Positions 46,286 to 63,983 of a stretch of DNA of 64,000 nucleotides are shown here, piece after piece. A model generated the notes under the pieces. That model saw nothing but the letters and a program-made list of their open reading frames with translations, searched no databases and had not been told where the DNA came from. The translations under genes were made by a program, and so were the position numbers. Numbering within the stretch: position 1 is the first letter of the stretch; each line of letters opens with the position of its first letter. Origin of the DNA: Leisingera daeponensis DSM 23529 (GTDB lineage Bacteria; Pseudomonadota; Alphaproteobacteria; Rhodobacterales; Rhodobacteraceae); assembly GCF_000473145.1 (NCBI RefSeq), contig NZ_KI421500.1, forward strand, positions 2,443,725-2,507,724, written 5' to 3'.

Positions 46286-46314
46286 CCTATACGCCCTGCG
46301 GGCCCTAGTGGCAA
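46286..46314 (-). promoter_or_regulatory. Promoter of the S10 operon (rpsJ)
   Basis: On the - strand TTGCCA (46309-46314), a 17-base spacer and TATAGG (46286-46291). The same -10 and spacing occur before rpmC and rplO. The predicted start is about 110 bases upstream of rpsJ. Confidence 0.6.
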
Positions 46315-46477
46315 GGGGTTTCGCCACGAAACGGTTGCGTTCAGGGCGTACGGCGGGTTTGGGGGTTGTTAGGGGAGGTTAAGGGTACCTTACGGCGGGT
46401 AGATTGCCTGCCCGACACTTGCTAGGGAATGTCGGGGAGCAAGGAACAGAATTTCGATAGCATCTGGGAACAAGAAG

Positions 46478-46933
46478 TTAATTGTTCTTTCCCGCTTCGG
46501 CGCTCGCTGCCGCAATAATCCTTTGAGTATTTGCATTCGCCTCTTCTAGTGATCGCGCGATACGCGGCCACGACGCGAAAGCCTCATGCAGCAACTCCTC
46601 CCGCCGGACAAATGCCTTCGTCAGGTACGCGGCCTGCAAGAGTTGTTTGTCATCCATCTTGATGCCTGATGCTTCGCCCATAGCCGCAAGCAACTCTGCC
46701 TGCTTTTCTCTCGCCGCATGGGCGAAAATGCGGCTGTTTTGTCGCTCCGCAGCTTCATTACTTACATGTGCGATCAGAGAATCCCGCTTCCTCAAGACAT
46801 TCGGGCTGTCAGAGAAAACTACCTCTATGGAGGAGACAGCCGCTTGGTACTCAGGGTTAGCTGGAGTTAACCAACTATTCAGCATCCTGAGAAGCAACTG
46901 TTCTTTAGCCTCTTTTGTTTGCAGGCACCGCAA
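46478..46933 (-). CDS. Hypothetical protein, DUF6680-like, apparently frameshifted near its N-terminus
   Basis: The main frame encodes about 150 residues from a TTG codon, resembling DUF6680 proteins: KEAKEQLLLRMLNSWLTPAN, VSSIEVVFSDSP and RKRDSLIAHVSNE, then a charged helical tail. Family members usually begin with a membrane helix; that helix is encoded just upstream in another frame (46905-46991). The two frames overlap around an AAAA run (46913-46916), consistent with one extra base. So the gene may be a frameshift pseudogene, a sequencing error, or use programmed frameshifting. Family assignment is tentative. Confidence 0.55.
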   Translation of the reverse strand: MRCLQTKEAKEQLLLRMLNSWLTPANPEYQAAVSSIEVVFSDSPNVLRKRDSLIAHVSNEAAERQNSRIFAHAAREKQAELLAAMGEASGIKMDDKQLLQAAYLTKAFVRREELLHEAFASWPRIARSLEEANANTQRIIAAASAEAGKNN

Positions 46934-46991
46934 CGATGGCTGTAACGGTCGAAACGACTAGGCTGAGAAGGCCTACTGTAATTTCATTCAT
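46905..46991 (-). pseudogene. N-terminal membrane-helix fragment of the DUF6680-like gene, in another frame
   Basis: ATG 46991 opens a 28-codon frame whose residues 5-23 form a single hydrophobic helix (VGLLSLVVSTVTAIVAVP), then stops at TAA 46905. Its length modulo 3 relative to the downstream stop shows that removal of one base would fuse it to the 46478-46933 frame. Confidence 0.5.
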
Positions 46992-47316
46992 CCGATTTCC
47001 CCGGCTAGGTTGACCGGTGAAACGTCATGGGATTCACCGCAACTATTCAAGCCAAAACTGGATAAGACCGCCCGGACGCCGCGCGTTCGGGCCGCGCCCG
47101 GCCAGCCCGGAGGGCGGGCGCGATTAGCATCGCACCCGGAGCTGGCGCTCCCTGCGGCCTCAAAAGCTCCACTGGAGCTTTTGCAAGACGGCCTCCGGCC
47201 CCTGGCCGGTCCCTGCCCTGTTCTGAGGTTACGGGAAGAGGCAAGGTGGTGGGCGTGTCCAGTGTTCCAAAAGGGTGGGCAGATTGCCCCCCTACAGGAG
47301 CCGTGCGCCACACAGA
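46992..47316. other. Non-coding stretch upstream of DUF6680-like gene
   Basis: No credible gene on either strand; open frames here are proline/alanine/arginine-rich by-products of GC bias. It contains a perfect 10-bp hairpin with 3-base loop (CAAAAGCTCC...GGAGCTTTTG, 47161-47183), a 7-bp inverted repeat CGGTGAA/TTCACCG (near 47010-47035) and GC-rich palindromic sequence. Confidence 0.45.
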
Positions 47317-47346
47317 AAAAGGGCCGCTCAATCGAGCGGCCCTTTC
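47317..47346. terminator. Strong bidirectional terminator downstream of tuf region
   Basis: GGGCCGCTC and GAGCGGCCC pair over 9 bp (47321-47342), extended by A/T pairs on both sides, with an AATC loop. T-rich tails exist on both strands. Confidence 0.88.
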
Positions 47347-47480
47347 TGTAATCAGAACCGTGTGGGCTCTCAGCGGTTTCCTAGCGAAAACCGCCTGCCG
47401 CCCACCGTTTCAAAATCATTATTCAATGATTTTGGAAACAGTCTTAGTGCGCGCGTCTCGGGATCATCGCGTTCAAACAA
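47317..47480 (-). ncRNA. Candidate small RNA between tuf and its downstream terminators
   Basis: Between the tuf terminator (47481-47505) and a second strong terminator (47317-47346) lies a 130-base stretch with unusual dyad content on the - strand: a CAAAATCATT-4-base-loop-AATGATTTTG hairpin (47411-47434), then GTGGGC (47362-47367) pairing with GCCCAC (47400-47405) around an inner GCGGTTT/AAACCGC stem (47373-47394), then the terminator. No protein frame fits. It could be an independent small RNA or a tuf 3'-UTR-derived RNA; a decayed mobile-element end is the alternative. Confidence 0.4.
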
Positions 47481-47505
47481 AAAGGGCGCCGCAAGGGCGC
47501 CCTTT
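47481..47505 (-). terminator. Intrinsic terminator after tuf
   Basis: AAAGGGCGCC and a matching GGCGCCCTTT-type arm form a 10-bp stem with a GCAAG loop (47481-47505), followed by TTTGTTT on the - strand. It ends the str operon. Confidence 0.88.
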
Positions 47506-47530
47506 CCGTTCGAACATTCGCTGACGCGAA

Positions 47531-48706
47531 TTACTCGATGATCTTCGACACGACGCCGGCGCCGACGGTGCGGCCGCCTTCGCGGATGGCGAAGCGCAGG
47601 CCGTCTTCCATCGCGATCGGCGCGATCAGCTCAACGCCGAACTTCAGGTTGTCGCCCGGCATCACCATCTCGGTGCCTTCCGGCAGGGTCACGGTGCCGG
47701 TCACGTCGGTGGTGCGGAAGTAGAACTGCGGACGGTAGTTCGCGAAGAACGGGGTGTGGCGGCCGCCTTCTTCCTTGGTCAGGATATAGGCTTCGGCTTC
47801 GAACTTGGTGTGCGGCTTCACCGATTTCGGCGCGCACAGAACCTGGCCGCGCTCAACGCCTTCACGGTCGATGCCGCGCAGCAGCGCGCCGATGTTGTCG
47901 CCCGCTTCACCGCGGTCCAGCAGCTTGCGGAACATTTCCACACCGGTGCAGGTGGTGGTCTGGGTGTCGCGGATGCCGACGATCTCGATCGAGTCGCCCA
48001 CGTTGATCACGCCACGCTCCACACGGCCGGTCACAACGGTGCCGCGGCCGGAGATCGAGAACACGTCTTCGATCGGCATCAGGAACGGCTGGTCAACCGC
48101 ACGTGCCGGGGTGTCGATGTACTCGTCGACAGCCGCCATCAGCGCCTTGATCTTCTCTTCGCCGATTTCCGGATCACGGCCTTCCATCGCCGCCAGCGCG
48201 GAGCCCGCGATGATCGGGATATCGTCGCCCGGGTAGTCGTAGGACGACAGCAGCTCGCGGATTTCCATTTCGACGAGCTCCAGCAGCTCTTCGTCGTCGA
48301 CCTGGTCAACCTTGTTCATGAACACGACCATCTTCGGGATGCCAACCTGGCGGCCCAGCAGGATGTGCTCGCGGGTCTGCGGCATCGGGCCGTCAGCGGC
48401 GTTCACAACCAGGATCGCGCCGTCCATCTGGGCAGCACCGGTGATCATGTTCTTCACGTAGTCGGCGTGGCCGGGGCAGTCGACGTGCGCATAGTGGCGC
48501 GCTTCGGTCTCATATTCCACGTGCGCGGTGGAGATGGTGATGCCGCGCGCTTTTTCTTCCGGTGCGCCGTCGATCTGGTCGTAGGCTTTGAAGTCACCGA
48601 AGTATTTGGTGATCGCTGCGGTCAGCGTGGTCTTGCCGTGGTCAACGTGGCCGATGGTGCCGATGTTGACGTGCGGTTTATTACGTTCAAACTTTTCCTT
48701 AGCCAT
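47531..48706 (-). CDS. tuf: Elongation factor Tu
   Basis: 391 residues, with GHVDHGKTT (P-loop), the [12 protein letters not shown] switch II region, [16 protein letters not shown] (guanine specificity) and [11 protein letters not shown]-Tu delivers aminoacyl-tRNA to the ribosomal A site. Last gene of rpsL-rpsG-fusA-tuf. Only one tuf copy lies in the window; many roseobacters carry a second elsewhere. Confidence 0.98.
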   Translation of the reverse strand: MAKEKFERNKPHVNIGTIGHVDHGKTTLTAAITKYFGDFKAYDQIDGAPEEKARGITISTAHVEYETEARHYAHVDCPGHADYVKNMITGAAQMDGAILVVNAADGPMPQTREHILLGRQVGIPKMVVFMNKVDQVDDEELLELVEMEIRELLSSYDYPGDDIPIIAGSALAAMEGRDPEIGEEKIKALMAAVDEYIDTPARAVDQPFLMPIEDVFSISGRGTVVTGRVERGVINVGDSIEIVGIRDTQTTTCTGVEMFRKLLDRGEAGDNIGALLRGIDREGVERGQVLCAPKSVKPHTKFEAEAYILTKEEGGRHTPFFANYRPQFYFRTTDVTGTVTLPEGTEMVMPGDNLKFGVELIAPIAMEDGLRFAIREGGRTVGAGVVSKIIE

Positions 48707-48769
48707 GATGGCCTCCTTTTGCTTGGAGGGAGGCCCGCACCACCTGCGAGCCCCCTTATTTTCTGACGC

Positions 48770-50887
48770 TTACGCGTATTTCGCCTGGATCTCTTCCGAG
48801 ATGTTCTGCGGCACCGGATCGTAGTGATCGAACTGCATGGTGAACTGGGCGCGGCCCGAGCTCATCGAGCGCAGAGTGTTGATGTAGCCGAACATGTTGG
48901 CCAGCGGCACGAAGGCGTCGATGGCGATGGCGTTGCCGCGGTTCTCCTGGCCGGACACCTGGCCGCGGCGGGAGGTCAGGTCGCCGATGATGCCGCCGGT
49001 GTATTCTTCCGGGGTGATCACCTCAACCTTCATCACCGGCTCGAGCAGTTTCGCGCCAGCTTTGCGCATGCCTTCGCGCATACCCATGCGGGCGGCGATT
49101 TCGAAGGCCAGAACGCTGGAGTCCACGTCGTGGAACTTACCGTCGACCAGGGCAACCTTGAAGTCGATCACCGGGAAGCCTGCCAGCGGACCGGAGTCCA
49201 TGACCGACTTGATGCCTTTTTCGACACCCGGGATGTATTCCTTCGGCACCGCACCGCCGACGATACGGGATTCGAAGGAGTAGCCTTCGCCCGGCTCGGT
49301 CGGAGAGATGATCAGTTTCACCTCGGCGAACTGGCCCGAACCACCCGACTGTTTCTTGTGGGTGTAGGAATGCTCGACCTCTTTGGAGATGGTCTCGCGG
49401 TAGGCCACCTGCGGCGCACCGATGTTCGCCTCGACCTTGAACTCGCGCTTGAGGCGGTCCACCAGGATGTCCAGGTGAAGTTCGCCCATGCCCTTCATGA
49501 TGGTCTGACCGGACTCGATGTCGGTTTCGACGCGGAAGGACGGGTCTTCGGCGGCCAGACGGGCCAGACCCTGGGACATCTTCTCCTGGTCGGCCTTGGT
49601 TTTCGGCTCAACCGCGATCTCGATCACCGGATCCGGGAAGGTCATGGTTTCCAGAACGACCGGGTCGTTGACGGCGCAGAGGGTGTCACCGGTGGTGGTG
49701 TCCTTCAGGCCTGCCAGCGCGATGATGTCGCCTGCGAACGCTTCCGTGATTTCCTCACGGTTGTTCGAGTGCATCATCATCATCCGGCCAACGCGCTCTT
49801 TCTTGCCCTTGGTCGAGTTCAGCAGGGTGTCGCCCTTGTTCATCACGCCGGAGTAGATCCGGGTGAAGGTCAGGGAGCCGACGAACGGGTCGTTCATGAT
49901 TTTGAACGCCAGGCCCGCGAAGGGCATGTTGTCGTCCGCGCGGCGGGCGATGTTACGCTCTTCGTTTTCGTCGCCCGGCTTGAAGCCCATGTAGTCGACA
50001 ACGTCCAGCGGGCTGGGCAGGTAGTCGATCACGGCGTTCAGCAGCGGCTGCACACCTTTGTTCTTGAACGCGGAACCGCCCAGGACCGGAACGAAGTGCA
50101 GCGCCAGGGTGCCCTTGCGCAGCAGTTTGCGCAGGGTCGGCACGTCGGGCTCTTCGCCTTCCAGATAGGCTTCCATGGCGTCGTCGTCTTCTTCGACGGC
50201 CGCTTCGATCATCTTGCCGCGCCATTCGTCAGCCAGGTCTTTCAGGCTGTCGCGGATTTCGACCTGCTCCCAGGAGGCGCCAAGGTCTTCACCCTTCCAC
50301 AGCCACTCTTTCATGGTGACCAGGTCGATCAGGCCTTCCAGCTCGTTCTCTGCGCCGATCGGAATACCGACGGGAACGGCGCGGGCGCCGGTGCGGTCTT
50401 CGATCATGCGAACGCAGTTGAAGAAGTCGGCGCCGATCTTGTCCATCTTGTTGACGAACACCATGCGCGGAACCTTGTAGCGGTCAGCCTGACGCCACAC
50501 GGTTTCGGTCTGGGGCTCAACACCGGCGTTTGCGTCGAGAACGCAGACGGCACCGTCGAGAACCGCCAGCGAACGCTCGACTTCGATGGTGAAGTCAACG
50601 TGGCCGGGGGTGTCGATGATGTTCAGGCGGTGCTTCGGGGTGTCGGCGTTCTGACCGTCCTCGGTGCGTTCCCAGAAGGTGGTGGTCGCAGCCGAAGTGA
50701 TGGTGATGCCGCGTTCCTGCTCCTGCTCCATCCAGTCCATGGTGGCTGCACCGTCGTGCACCTCACCGATGTTGTGGGATTTGCCGGTGTAATACAGGAT
50801 GCGCTCGGAGCAGGTGGTTTTACCTGCGTCGATGTGCGCCATGATACCGAAGTTACGGTACAGTTCGAGGGGATATTCGCGTGCCAT
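48770..50887 (-). CDS. fusA: Elongation factor G
   Basis: 705 residues, with [25 protein letters not shown] and [10 protein letters not shown] in the GTPase domain, and the domain IV segment [17 protein letters not shown] catalyses translocation and, with RRF, ribosome recycling. It is preceded by rpsG and followed by tuf. Confidence 0.98.
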   Translation of the reverse strand: MAREYPLELYRNFGIMAHIDAGKTTCSERILYYTGKSHNIGEVHDGAATMDWMEQEQERGITITSAATTTFWERTEDGQNADTPKHRLNIIDTPGHVDFTIEVERSLAVLDGAVCVLDANAGVEPQTETVWRQADRYKVPRMVFVNKMDKIGADFFNCVRMIEDRTGARAVPVGIPIGAENELEGLIDLVTMKEWLWKGEDLGASWEQVEIRDSLKDLADEWRGKMIEAAVEEDDDAMEAYLEGEEPDVPTLRKLLRKGTLALHFVPVLGGSAFKNKGVQPLLNAVIDYLPSPLDVVDYMGFKPGDENEERNIARRADDNMPFAGLAFKIMNDPFVGSLTFTRIYSGVMNKGDTLLNSTKGKKERVGRMMMMHSNNREEITEAFAGDIIALAGLKDTTTGDTLCAVNDPVVLETMTFPDPVIEIAVEPKTKADQEKMSQGLARLAAEDPSFRVETDIESGQTIMKGMGELHLDILVDRLKREFKVEANIGAPQVAYRETISKEVEHSYTHKKQSGGSGQFAEVKLIISPTEPGEGYSFESRIVGGAVPKEYIPGVEKGIKSVMDSGPLAGFPVIDFKVALVDGKFHDVDSSVLAFEIAARMGMREGMRKAGAKLLEPVMKVEVITPEEYTGGIIGDLTSRRGQVSGQENRGNAIAIDAFVPLANMFGYINTLRSMSSGRAQFTMQFDHYDPVPQNISEEIQAKYA

Positions 50888-50905
50888 AGGTCTAGGTCCT
50901 CTAGC

Positions 50906-51391
<486 letters not shown>

Positions 51392-51763
51392 TTACTTAGG
51401 ACGCTTCGCGCCGTACTTCGAGCGGCGCTGCTTACGGTCTTTGACGCCCTGGGTATCCAGAACACCGCGCAGGATGTGGTAACGGACACCCGGAAGGTCT
51501 TTTACCCGGCCGCCGCGGATCAGAACCACAGAGTGTTCCTGAAGGTTGTGGCTTTCACCGGGGATGTAGGAGATCACTTCGAAACCGTTGGTCAGGCGGA
51601 CCTTCGCAACTTTCCGCATAGCGGAGTTCGGCTTCTTCGGAGTGGTGGTGTACACGCGGGTGCAGACGCCGCGCTTCTGCGGGCACTGCTCGAGGTGCTG
51701 GGACTTCGAAACTTTGCGTTTCGGCTGACGCGGCTTGCGGATCAGCTGCTGGATCGTTGGCAT
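51392..51763 (-). CDS. rpsL: 30S ribosomal protein S12
   Basis: 123 residues starting [20 protein letters not shown]. The decoding loops [20 protein letters not shown] (with Lys43-region) and [19 protein letters not shown] (with the Lys88 region) are intact, with no streptomycin-resistance substitution obvious. First gene of the str operon. Confidence 0.98.
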   Translation of the reverse strand: MPTIQQLIRKPRQPKRKVSKSQHLEQCPQKRGVCTRVYTTTPKKPNSAMRKVAKVRLTNGFEVISYIPGESHNLQEHSVVLIRGGRVKDLPGVRYHILRGVLDTQGVKDRKQRRSKYGAKRPK

Positions 51764-51987
51764 TCAGGTATTCCCCGTTTAGCAACTTGTCATGCACGCC
51801 GGCGCGTGCGGGTGATTTCGCTGCACTTATGCGTCCACAAGCGCAAAAACCGCAATCGCTCCCGTACCGAGGTGAGACGACGCGGTGAGTTTACAGAGGG
51901 CCAGGGTGATAAAAGTGCCCAGGCCTTGAGCCACTGCAATTTTGAATTCGGCTTGTGGAGACATGCTCCGGGTGCCGGATAGCCGGG

Positions 51988-52016
51988 CATATATGGGGAG
52001 TCGCGCAGGTTGTCAA
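51988..52016 (-). promoter_or_regulatory. Promoter of the str operon (rpsL)
   Basis: On the - strand a perfect TTGACA (52011-52016), a 17-base spacer and TATATG (51988-51993). This is the best sigma-70-type promoter seen in the window. The predicted start leaves about 220 bases of leader before rpsL, filling most of the 390-base gap to the divergent rhamnosyltransferase-like gene. Confidence 0.75.
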
Positions 52017-52154
52017 CAGCAGCCGGGCGGAAGGCCCCTGCCCCGGCCTGTCCCGGCCTGCCCGCAGCGGGGCGGCTGCCGCGCGGGCGCTTGCCAGGGT
52101 ACCGCGCGCCCGCCATAGTTGCCGCCAGCGCCATTGTCACGAACGGATTTCAGA

Positions 52155-52967
52155 ATGCAGGTCATCGGGCTGTGCCGGTTCTCTTACCCGGCGATCGGCG
52201 GGTTTCAGGTGGAACATGAAACAATCGAACAGCGCATCGCCTATCTGTATGACGCCGAGCGGATGGAGGAGCGTTTCCGGCTGCTGGAAACCATCGCCCT
52301 GCCCTGCCTGCGGGAGCAGACCGACCAGGATTTCACGCTGATCGTGGTCACCGGCGACAGCCTGCCGCGCATCCATCGGGACCGGCTGCACGACCTGACC
52401 GCGGACATGCCGCAGGTCCAGATCCGCGCGGAGCCGCCGCGCCGCCACCGCGAGGTGATGAAAGAGATCCTCAACAGCGCCCGCCGCGATCCGGACCAGC
52501 CTTGCCTGCAGTTCCGCCATGATGACGACGATGCCGTTTCGGTGGATTTCACCGAACGGCTGCGTGCGGCAGCCGGGGATTGCCAGGGACTGCTGCGGAA
52601 GAACCGCAGCGTGGCGTTCGACTTCAACCGCGGCTATCTGGCGGAGGCCGGGCCGCAGGGGATCCGCGCGGCGGAGGACGTTTTTCCCTATGTGGTGGCC
52701 GCCCTGGGCATGTATGTGCGCGGCGGCTGCCCGCTGACGGTCATGAATTTCGCCCACCACAAGATCAACCGCTTCATGCCGACCGTCACGGTGACCGACG
52801 CGCCGATGTTCGTGCGCACCCGCAACCGGTTCAACGACTCGCGCGATATGGCAGGCGGCCCGGCGCTGGAGCCGCTGACGCCGGAGCTGGCGGGGGCCTT
52901 CGAAGCGCGCTTTGCGGTCCGGGAGGCCCGGGTCAGGGACGTCTTTGGCAAAGACCGGGCCGCCTAG
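52155..52967 (+). CDS. Putative rhamnosyltransferase family protein
   Basis: 270 residues from ATG 52155. The N-terminus MQVIGLCRFSYPAIGGFQVE and the block CLREQTDQDFTLIVVTGDSLP, followed by RHDDDDAVSVDFTERLR (a DxD-type metal site), fit the putative rhamnosyl transferase family of cytoplasmic glycosyltransferases that modify surface glycans. It is divergent from the str operon and overlaps the convergent EamA gene by four bases. Confidence 0.75.
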   Translation: MQVIGLCRFSYPAIGGFQVEHETIEQRIAYLYDAERMEERFRLLETIALPCLREQTDQDFTLIVVTGDSLPRIHRDRLHDLTADMPQVQIRAEPPRRHREVMKEILNSARRDPDQPCLQFRHDDDDAVSVDFTERLRAAAGDCQGLLRKNRSVAFDFNRGYLAEAGPQGIRAAEDVFPYVVAALGMYVRGGCPLTVMNFAHHKINRFMPTVTVTDAPMFVRTRNRFNDSRDMAGGPALEPLTPELAGAFEARFAVREARVRDVFGKDRAA

Positions 52968-53839
52968 CCGCGCAGCCGGCGGGCCTGCCGGCGTTCCCGG
53001 TAGAGCGTGAAGATGCCGGCCGCGGCCACGATGGCGGCGCCGGCGGTTGTCAGCAGATCCGGCCATTCGCCGAACACCAGCCAGCCCAGGATCAGCGCCC
53101 AGAGAAGCCCGCTGTAGCGGAACGGCGCGATTGCCGCGATCTCGCCCACCCGCATGGTCATCACCGAGCACAGGTAACCGGCAAAGATGAACAGCGCCGC
53201 GCCCAGCAGGGCCAGCCATTCACGGCTGCCCATCGGCTGCCAGTCCACCGCGGCGGAGGACGCCAGCCCGAAGGCCAGCACCGACAGCGAAGCGGAGAGG
53301 GTTACCGTCATCGACGGCACCTCGGGCGGCATCCGGCGGGTGACGAGGTCGCGGGCGGTGATGCAGGCGACCGACGCCAGCGCATAAAGGCTGCCCTCGC
53401 TGAACCCGTCCGGGCCCGGGCGCACGATCAGCAGCATCCCCGCAAAGCCGGCGGCAATCGCCGCCAGCCGGCGCCAGCCCACCGGCTCCGCCAGGACCAG
53501 CGCGGCGCCCAGGGTCACGGTCAGCGGCAGCACCTGCAGAACCGCCGTGACATTGGCAATCGGCATCACCATCAGCGCGGTCAGGAACAGATAGGTGGCC
53601 GCCACCTCGGAGGCGCAGCGGAGTGCGATCATGCCCCAGGCCCGGCCCGGCAGCCGCAGGCGCAGACCGCCCAGCCGCAGGGCCAGGAGACAGATCAGGA
53701 TACTGGCGGCGATGCCGCGGATGGTCAGGATCTGCGGCAGCGGCAGCGCCCCGCCGATCAGCTTTATCAGCGCATCGTTGAAGGTATAGGCCGCCATCGC
53801 CGCGGTCATCAGCAGCGCCCCGGTCTGATTGGGGGTCAT
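52964..53839 (-). CDS. EamA family (DMT superfamily) transporter
   Basis: 291 residues with about ten hydrophobic segments in two EamA halves. PFRYSGLLWALILGWLVFGE (second half) and ALRCASEVAATYLFLTALMV (first half) show the typical repeat. Such proteins export amino acids, nucleobases or other metabolites; the substrate is unknown. It lies between rpoC and the str operon, interrupting the usual rif-str continuity. Confidence 0.88.
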   Translation of the reverse strand: MTPNQTGALLMTAAMAAYTFNDALIKLIGGALPLPQILTIRGIAASILICLLALRLGGLRLRLPGRAWGMIALRCASEVAATYLFLTALMVMPIANVTAVLQVLPLTVTLGAALVLAEPVGWRRLAAIAAGFAGMLLIVRPGPDGFSEGSLYALASVACITARDLVTRRMPPEVPSMTVTLSASLSVLAFGLASSAAVDWQPMGSREWLALLGAALFIFAGYLCSVMTMRVGEIAAIAPFRYSGLLWALILGWLVFGEWPDLLTTAGAAIVAAAGIFTLYRERRQARRLRG

Positions 53840-53926
53840 CGCCGCGCCTTAAACGTTGCCTGCCGCGTGCTGTCCATTTCTGCGCCCTCCCTGCCCCGGC
53901 AACAGATACCCCCGGACGCGGACAGG

Positions 53927-53960
53927 AAAAAGCCCCCGCATCGGGGATGCGGGGGCTTTT
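53927..53960 (-). terminator. Intrinsic terminator after rpoC
   Basis: AGCCCCCGCATC and GATGCGGGGGCT form a 12-bp stem with a GGG loop (53931-53957), flanked by AAAA and TTTT, so it works in both directions. It closes the rplJ-rplL-rpoB-rpoC operon. Confidence 0.92.
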
Positions 53961-53981
53961 CAGTCTGTCTTATGACGCGGC

Positions 53982-58226
<4,245 letters not shown>

Positions 58227-58279
58227 TTTGATACCTCAAATCTTGCGGAAGGGGGGAGCGGGAGAAGGGCGCGAAGCCC

Positions 58280-62416
<4,137 letters not shown>

Positions 62417-62556
62417 GTCAGATGTCACCTTTCCGAGTTCTCACCGGTCAAGGTTGCCGCCGGGCCCCGGCACCTTGCCCATACGAGACAGCGCGTTCGG
62501 ATCAATTCATGGCCACCGTCCCGAAGGCAGCCTCCCGATCCCTTGAACCTCGCCTG

Positions 62557-62627
62557 AAAAAACGCCCCGGAATTAGGGCCCTTTCTAAGACAGGTTCGGC
62601 TGGGCCCGGAAAACTCCGGACCCAGCC
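62557..62627 (-). promoter_or_regulatory. rplL-rpoB intergenic attenuator-like structure
   Basis: On the - strand a 12-bp stem with one G-T pair (62598-62627, GGCTGGG/CCCAGCC outer part) is followed 17 bases later by a weak GCCC/GGGC hairpin and a run of six T residues (complement of 62557-62562). In E. coli the rplL-rpoB gap holds an RNase III site and a partial terminator; this arrangement looks analogous. Confidence 0.55.
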
Positions 62628-62665
62628 AAATTTCCGATGCATCAGGAATGCACCAGAGGCAGGTC

Positions 62666-63040
62666 TTAGGCCAGCTCGACTTCGGCGCCAGCTGCTTCCA
62701 GCTTGCCTTTGATGTCTTCTGCTTCGTCCTTGGACACGCCTTCTTTGATTTTGCCGCCGGCTTCAACCAGTTCCTTGGCTTCTTTCAGGCCCAGGCCGGT
62801 GATGCCGCGGACTTCCTTGATCACGTTGATCTTGGAAGCGCCGGCGTTCTTCAGAACGACGTCAAACTCGGTCTTTTCTTCTTCAGCTGCGCCGCCGGCG
62901 TCGCCAGCTGCAGCCATGACAACGGCGCCGCCTGCTGCGGGCTCGATGCCGTATTCGTCTTTCAGGATGGTTTTCAGTTCTTGTGCTTCCAGCAGGGTCA
63001 GACCCACGATGCTTTCTGCGAGTGCTTTCAGATCAGCCAT
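62666..63040 (-). CDS. rplL: 50S ribosomal protein L7/L12
   Basis: 124 residues. An N-terminal dimerisation helix ([20 protein letters not shown]), an alanine/glycine hinge and the C-terminal domain [20 protein letters not shown] with [16 protein letters not shown]. It forms the stalk that recruits translation factors. It starts 81 bases after rplJ. Confidence 0.98.
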   Translation of the reverse strand: MADLKALAESIVGLTLLEAQELKTILKDEYGIEPAAGGAVVMAAAGDAGGAAEEEKTEFDVVLKNAGASKINVIKEVRGITGLGLKEAKELVEAGGKIKEGVSKDEAEDIKGKLEAAGAEVELA

Positions 63041-63121
63041 TGTATCAGCTCTTTCCGTTTACAGTATGTGTGTTCCAACGTGCGGGCTTGTGCCCCACGC
63101 CAGCCATTCAGTGCCAACCGC

Positions 63122-63640
63122 TTACGCAGCTTCCGCCTTCTCTTCGATGGTCGAAAGGATGCTTGCGATGTTGCTTGCAGGTGCGCCAATCGCGCCGGCG
63201 ATGTTGGAAGCAGGTGCGCCAATGCAGCTTGCGATCTGAGCGATGAGCTCGTCGCGGGACGGCATTTTCGACACGGCTTCGACACCGGCACGGTCCAGAG
63301 CGTTCTCACCCATTGCACCGCCGAGGATCTCAAACTTTTTGTTATCCTTGGCGAAATCCTCGGCCACCTTGGCGGCGGACACGGGATCTTCGGAGTAGGT
63401 CAGAACGGTCATCCCTGTCAGCAGGCCGGCCATGTTTTCACACGGCTTACCCTCGAGGGCGATTTTGGCGAGCCTGTTCTTGGCAACACGCACGGAACTG
63501 TTCGCGTCACGGGCACGTGCGCGCAGATCCTGCATCTCAGCAACTGTCAGACCGGCGTAGTGAGCTACCACCACGACGCCAGAGCTTTCGAAGATCTGGC
63601 CGAGTTCCTCGACCACTTTCTCTTTCTGGGCTCTATCCAC
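63122..63640 (-). CDS. rplJ: 50S ribosomal protein L10
   Basis: 172 residues from a GTG at 63640 (protein start [20 protein letters not shown]); GGAGAG lies just upstream. A TTG four codons earlier would also be in frame but is less family-like. The C-terminal half contains [20 protein letters not shown], a short direct duplication in the L12-binding region. L10 anchors the L7/L12 dimers. Confidence 0.96.
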   Translation of the reverse strand: MDRAQKEKVVEELGQIFESSGVVVVAHYAGLTVAEMQDLRARARDANSSVRVAKNRLAKIALEGKPCENMAGLLTGMTVLTYSEDPVSAAKVAEDFAKDNKKFEILGGAMGENALDRAGVEAVSKMPSRDELIAQIASCIGAPASNIAGAIGAPASNIASILSTIEEKAEAA

Positions 63641-63956
63641 AGTTCTCTCCAAGTTAGGGATGCTTGCGCATCCCGGCTCATATTTGCCGGCCCAGATGAA
63701 CCGGCGTTCAGGTCCGTTTTACGGGATGAGCCAAATCCGCCCGAGGGATTGAAAACCCCCGATCTTCTTGGTCTGTACCCGTCTCAGGAGGGAAATTAAG
63801 GCCCGATCGGAGGCCACCCACCATCTTGGACGAAATGAAATAAAGCGCACGACGAATCGCACGCTTTATCTCAAGGCCGTAGTTAGACCCATTGGCGGGG
63901 ATTTCCAAGAGCGAAATTGGAAAATGCGCCAGCGCGCAGAGGTCCGCCGGAAAAGG
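63641..63956. other. L10 operon leader region
   Basis: About 316 bases without a gene before rplJ. It holds an 8-bp inverted repeat (ATAAAGCG...CGCTTTAT, about 63839-63871), small hairpins near the rplJ start (GATGCTTGCGCATC, 63660-63673), and a weak promoter candidate on the - strand (TTGGAA, 17 bases, TAACTA). The region may carry an autoregulatory L10 binding site, but no known consensus was identified. Confidence 0.45.
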
Positions 63957-63983
63957 AAAAGGGCGACCCTTGCGGGGCCGCCC
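63957..63983 (-). terminator. Terminator upstream of the L10 operon
   Basis: GGGCG-A-CCC pairs with GGG-C-CGCCC over eight pairs with one mismatch (63961-63983) and a TTGCG loop, followed on the - strand by TTTTCCTTTT. It probably ends the preceding rplK-rplA transcript, whose genes lie beyond the window. Confidence 0.75.

Noticed and set aside
47010..47351. Open frames on both strands upstream of the DUF6680-like gene
   Set aside because: Proline/alanine/arginine-rich, overlapping each other and a terminator, without ribosome-binding sites; typical GC-bias artefacts.
47350..47410. tRNA-like hairpin GCGGTTT...AAACCGC downstream of tuf, where tRNA-Trp is sometimes found
   Set aside because: The loop has eight bases and no D-, T- or acceptor stems fit; kept instead as part of a candidate small RNA.
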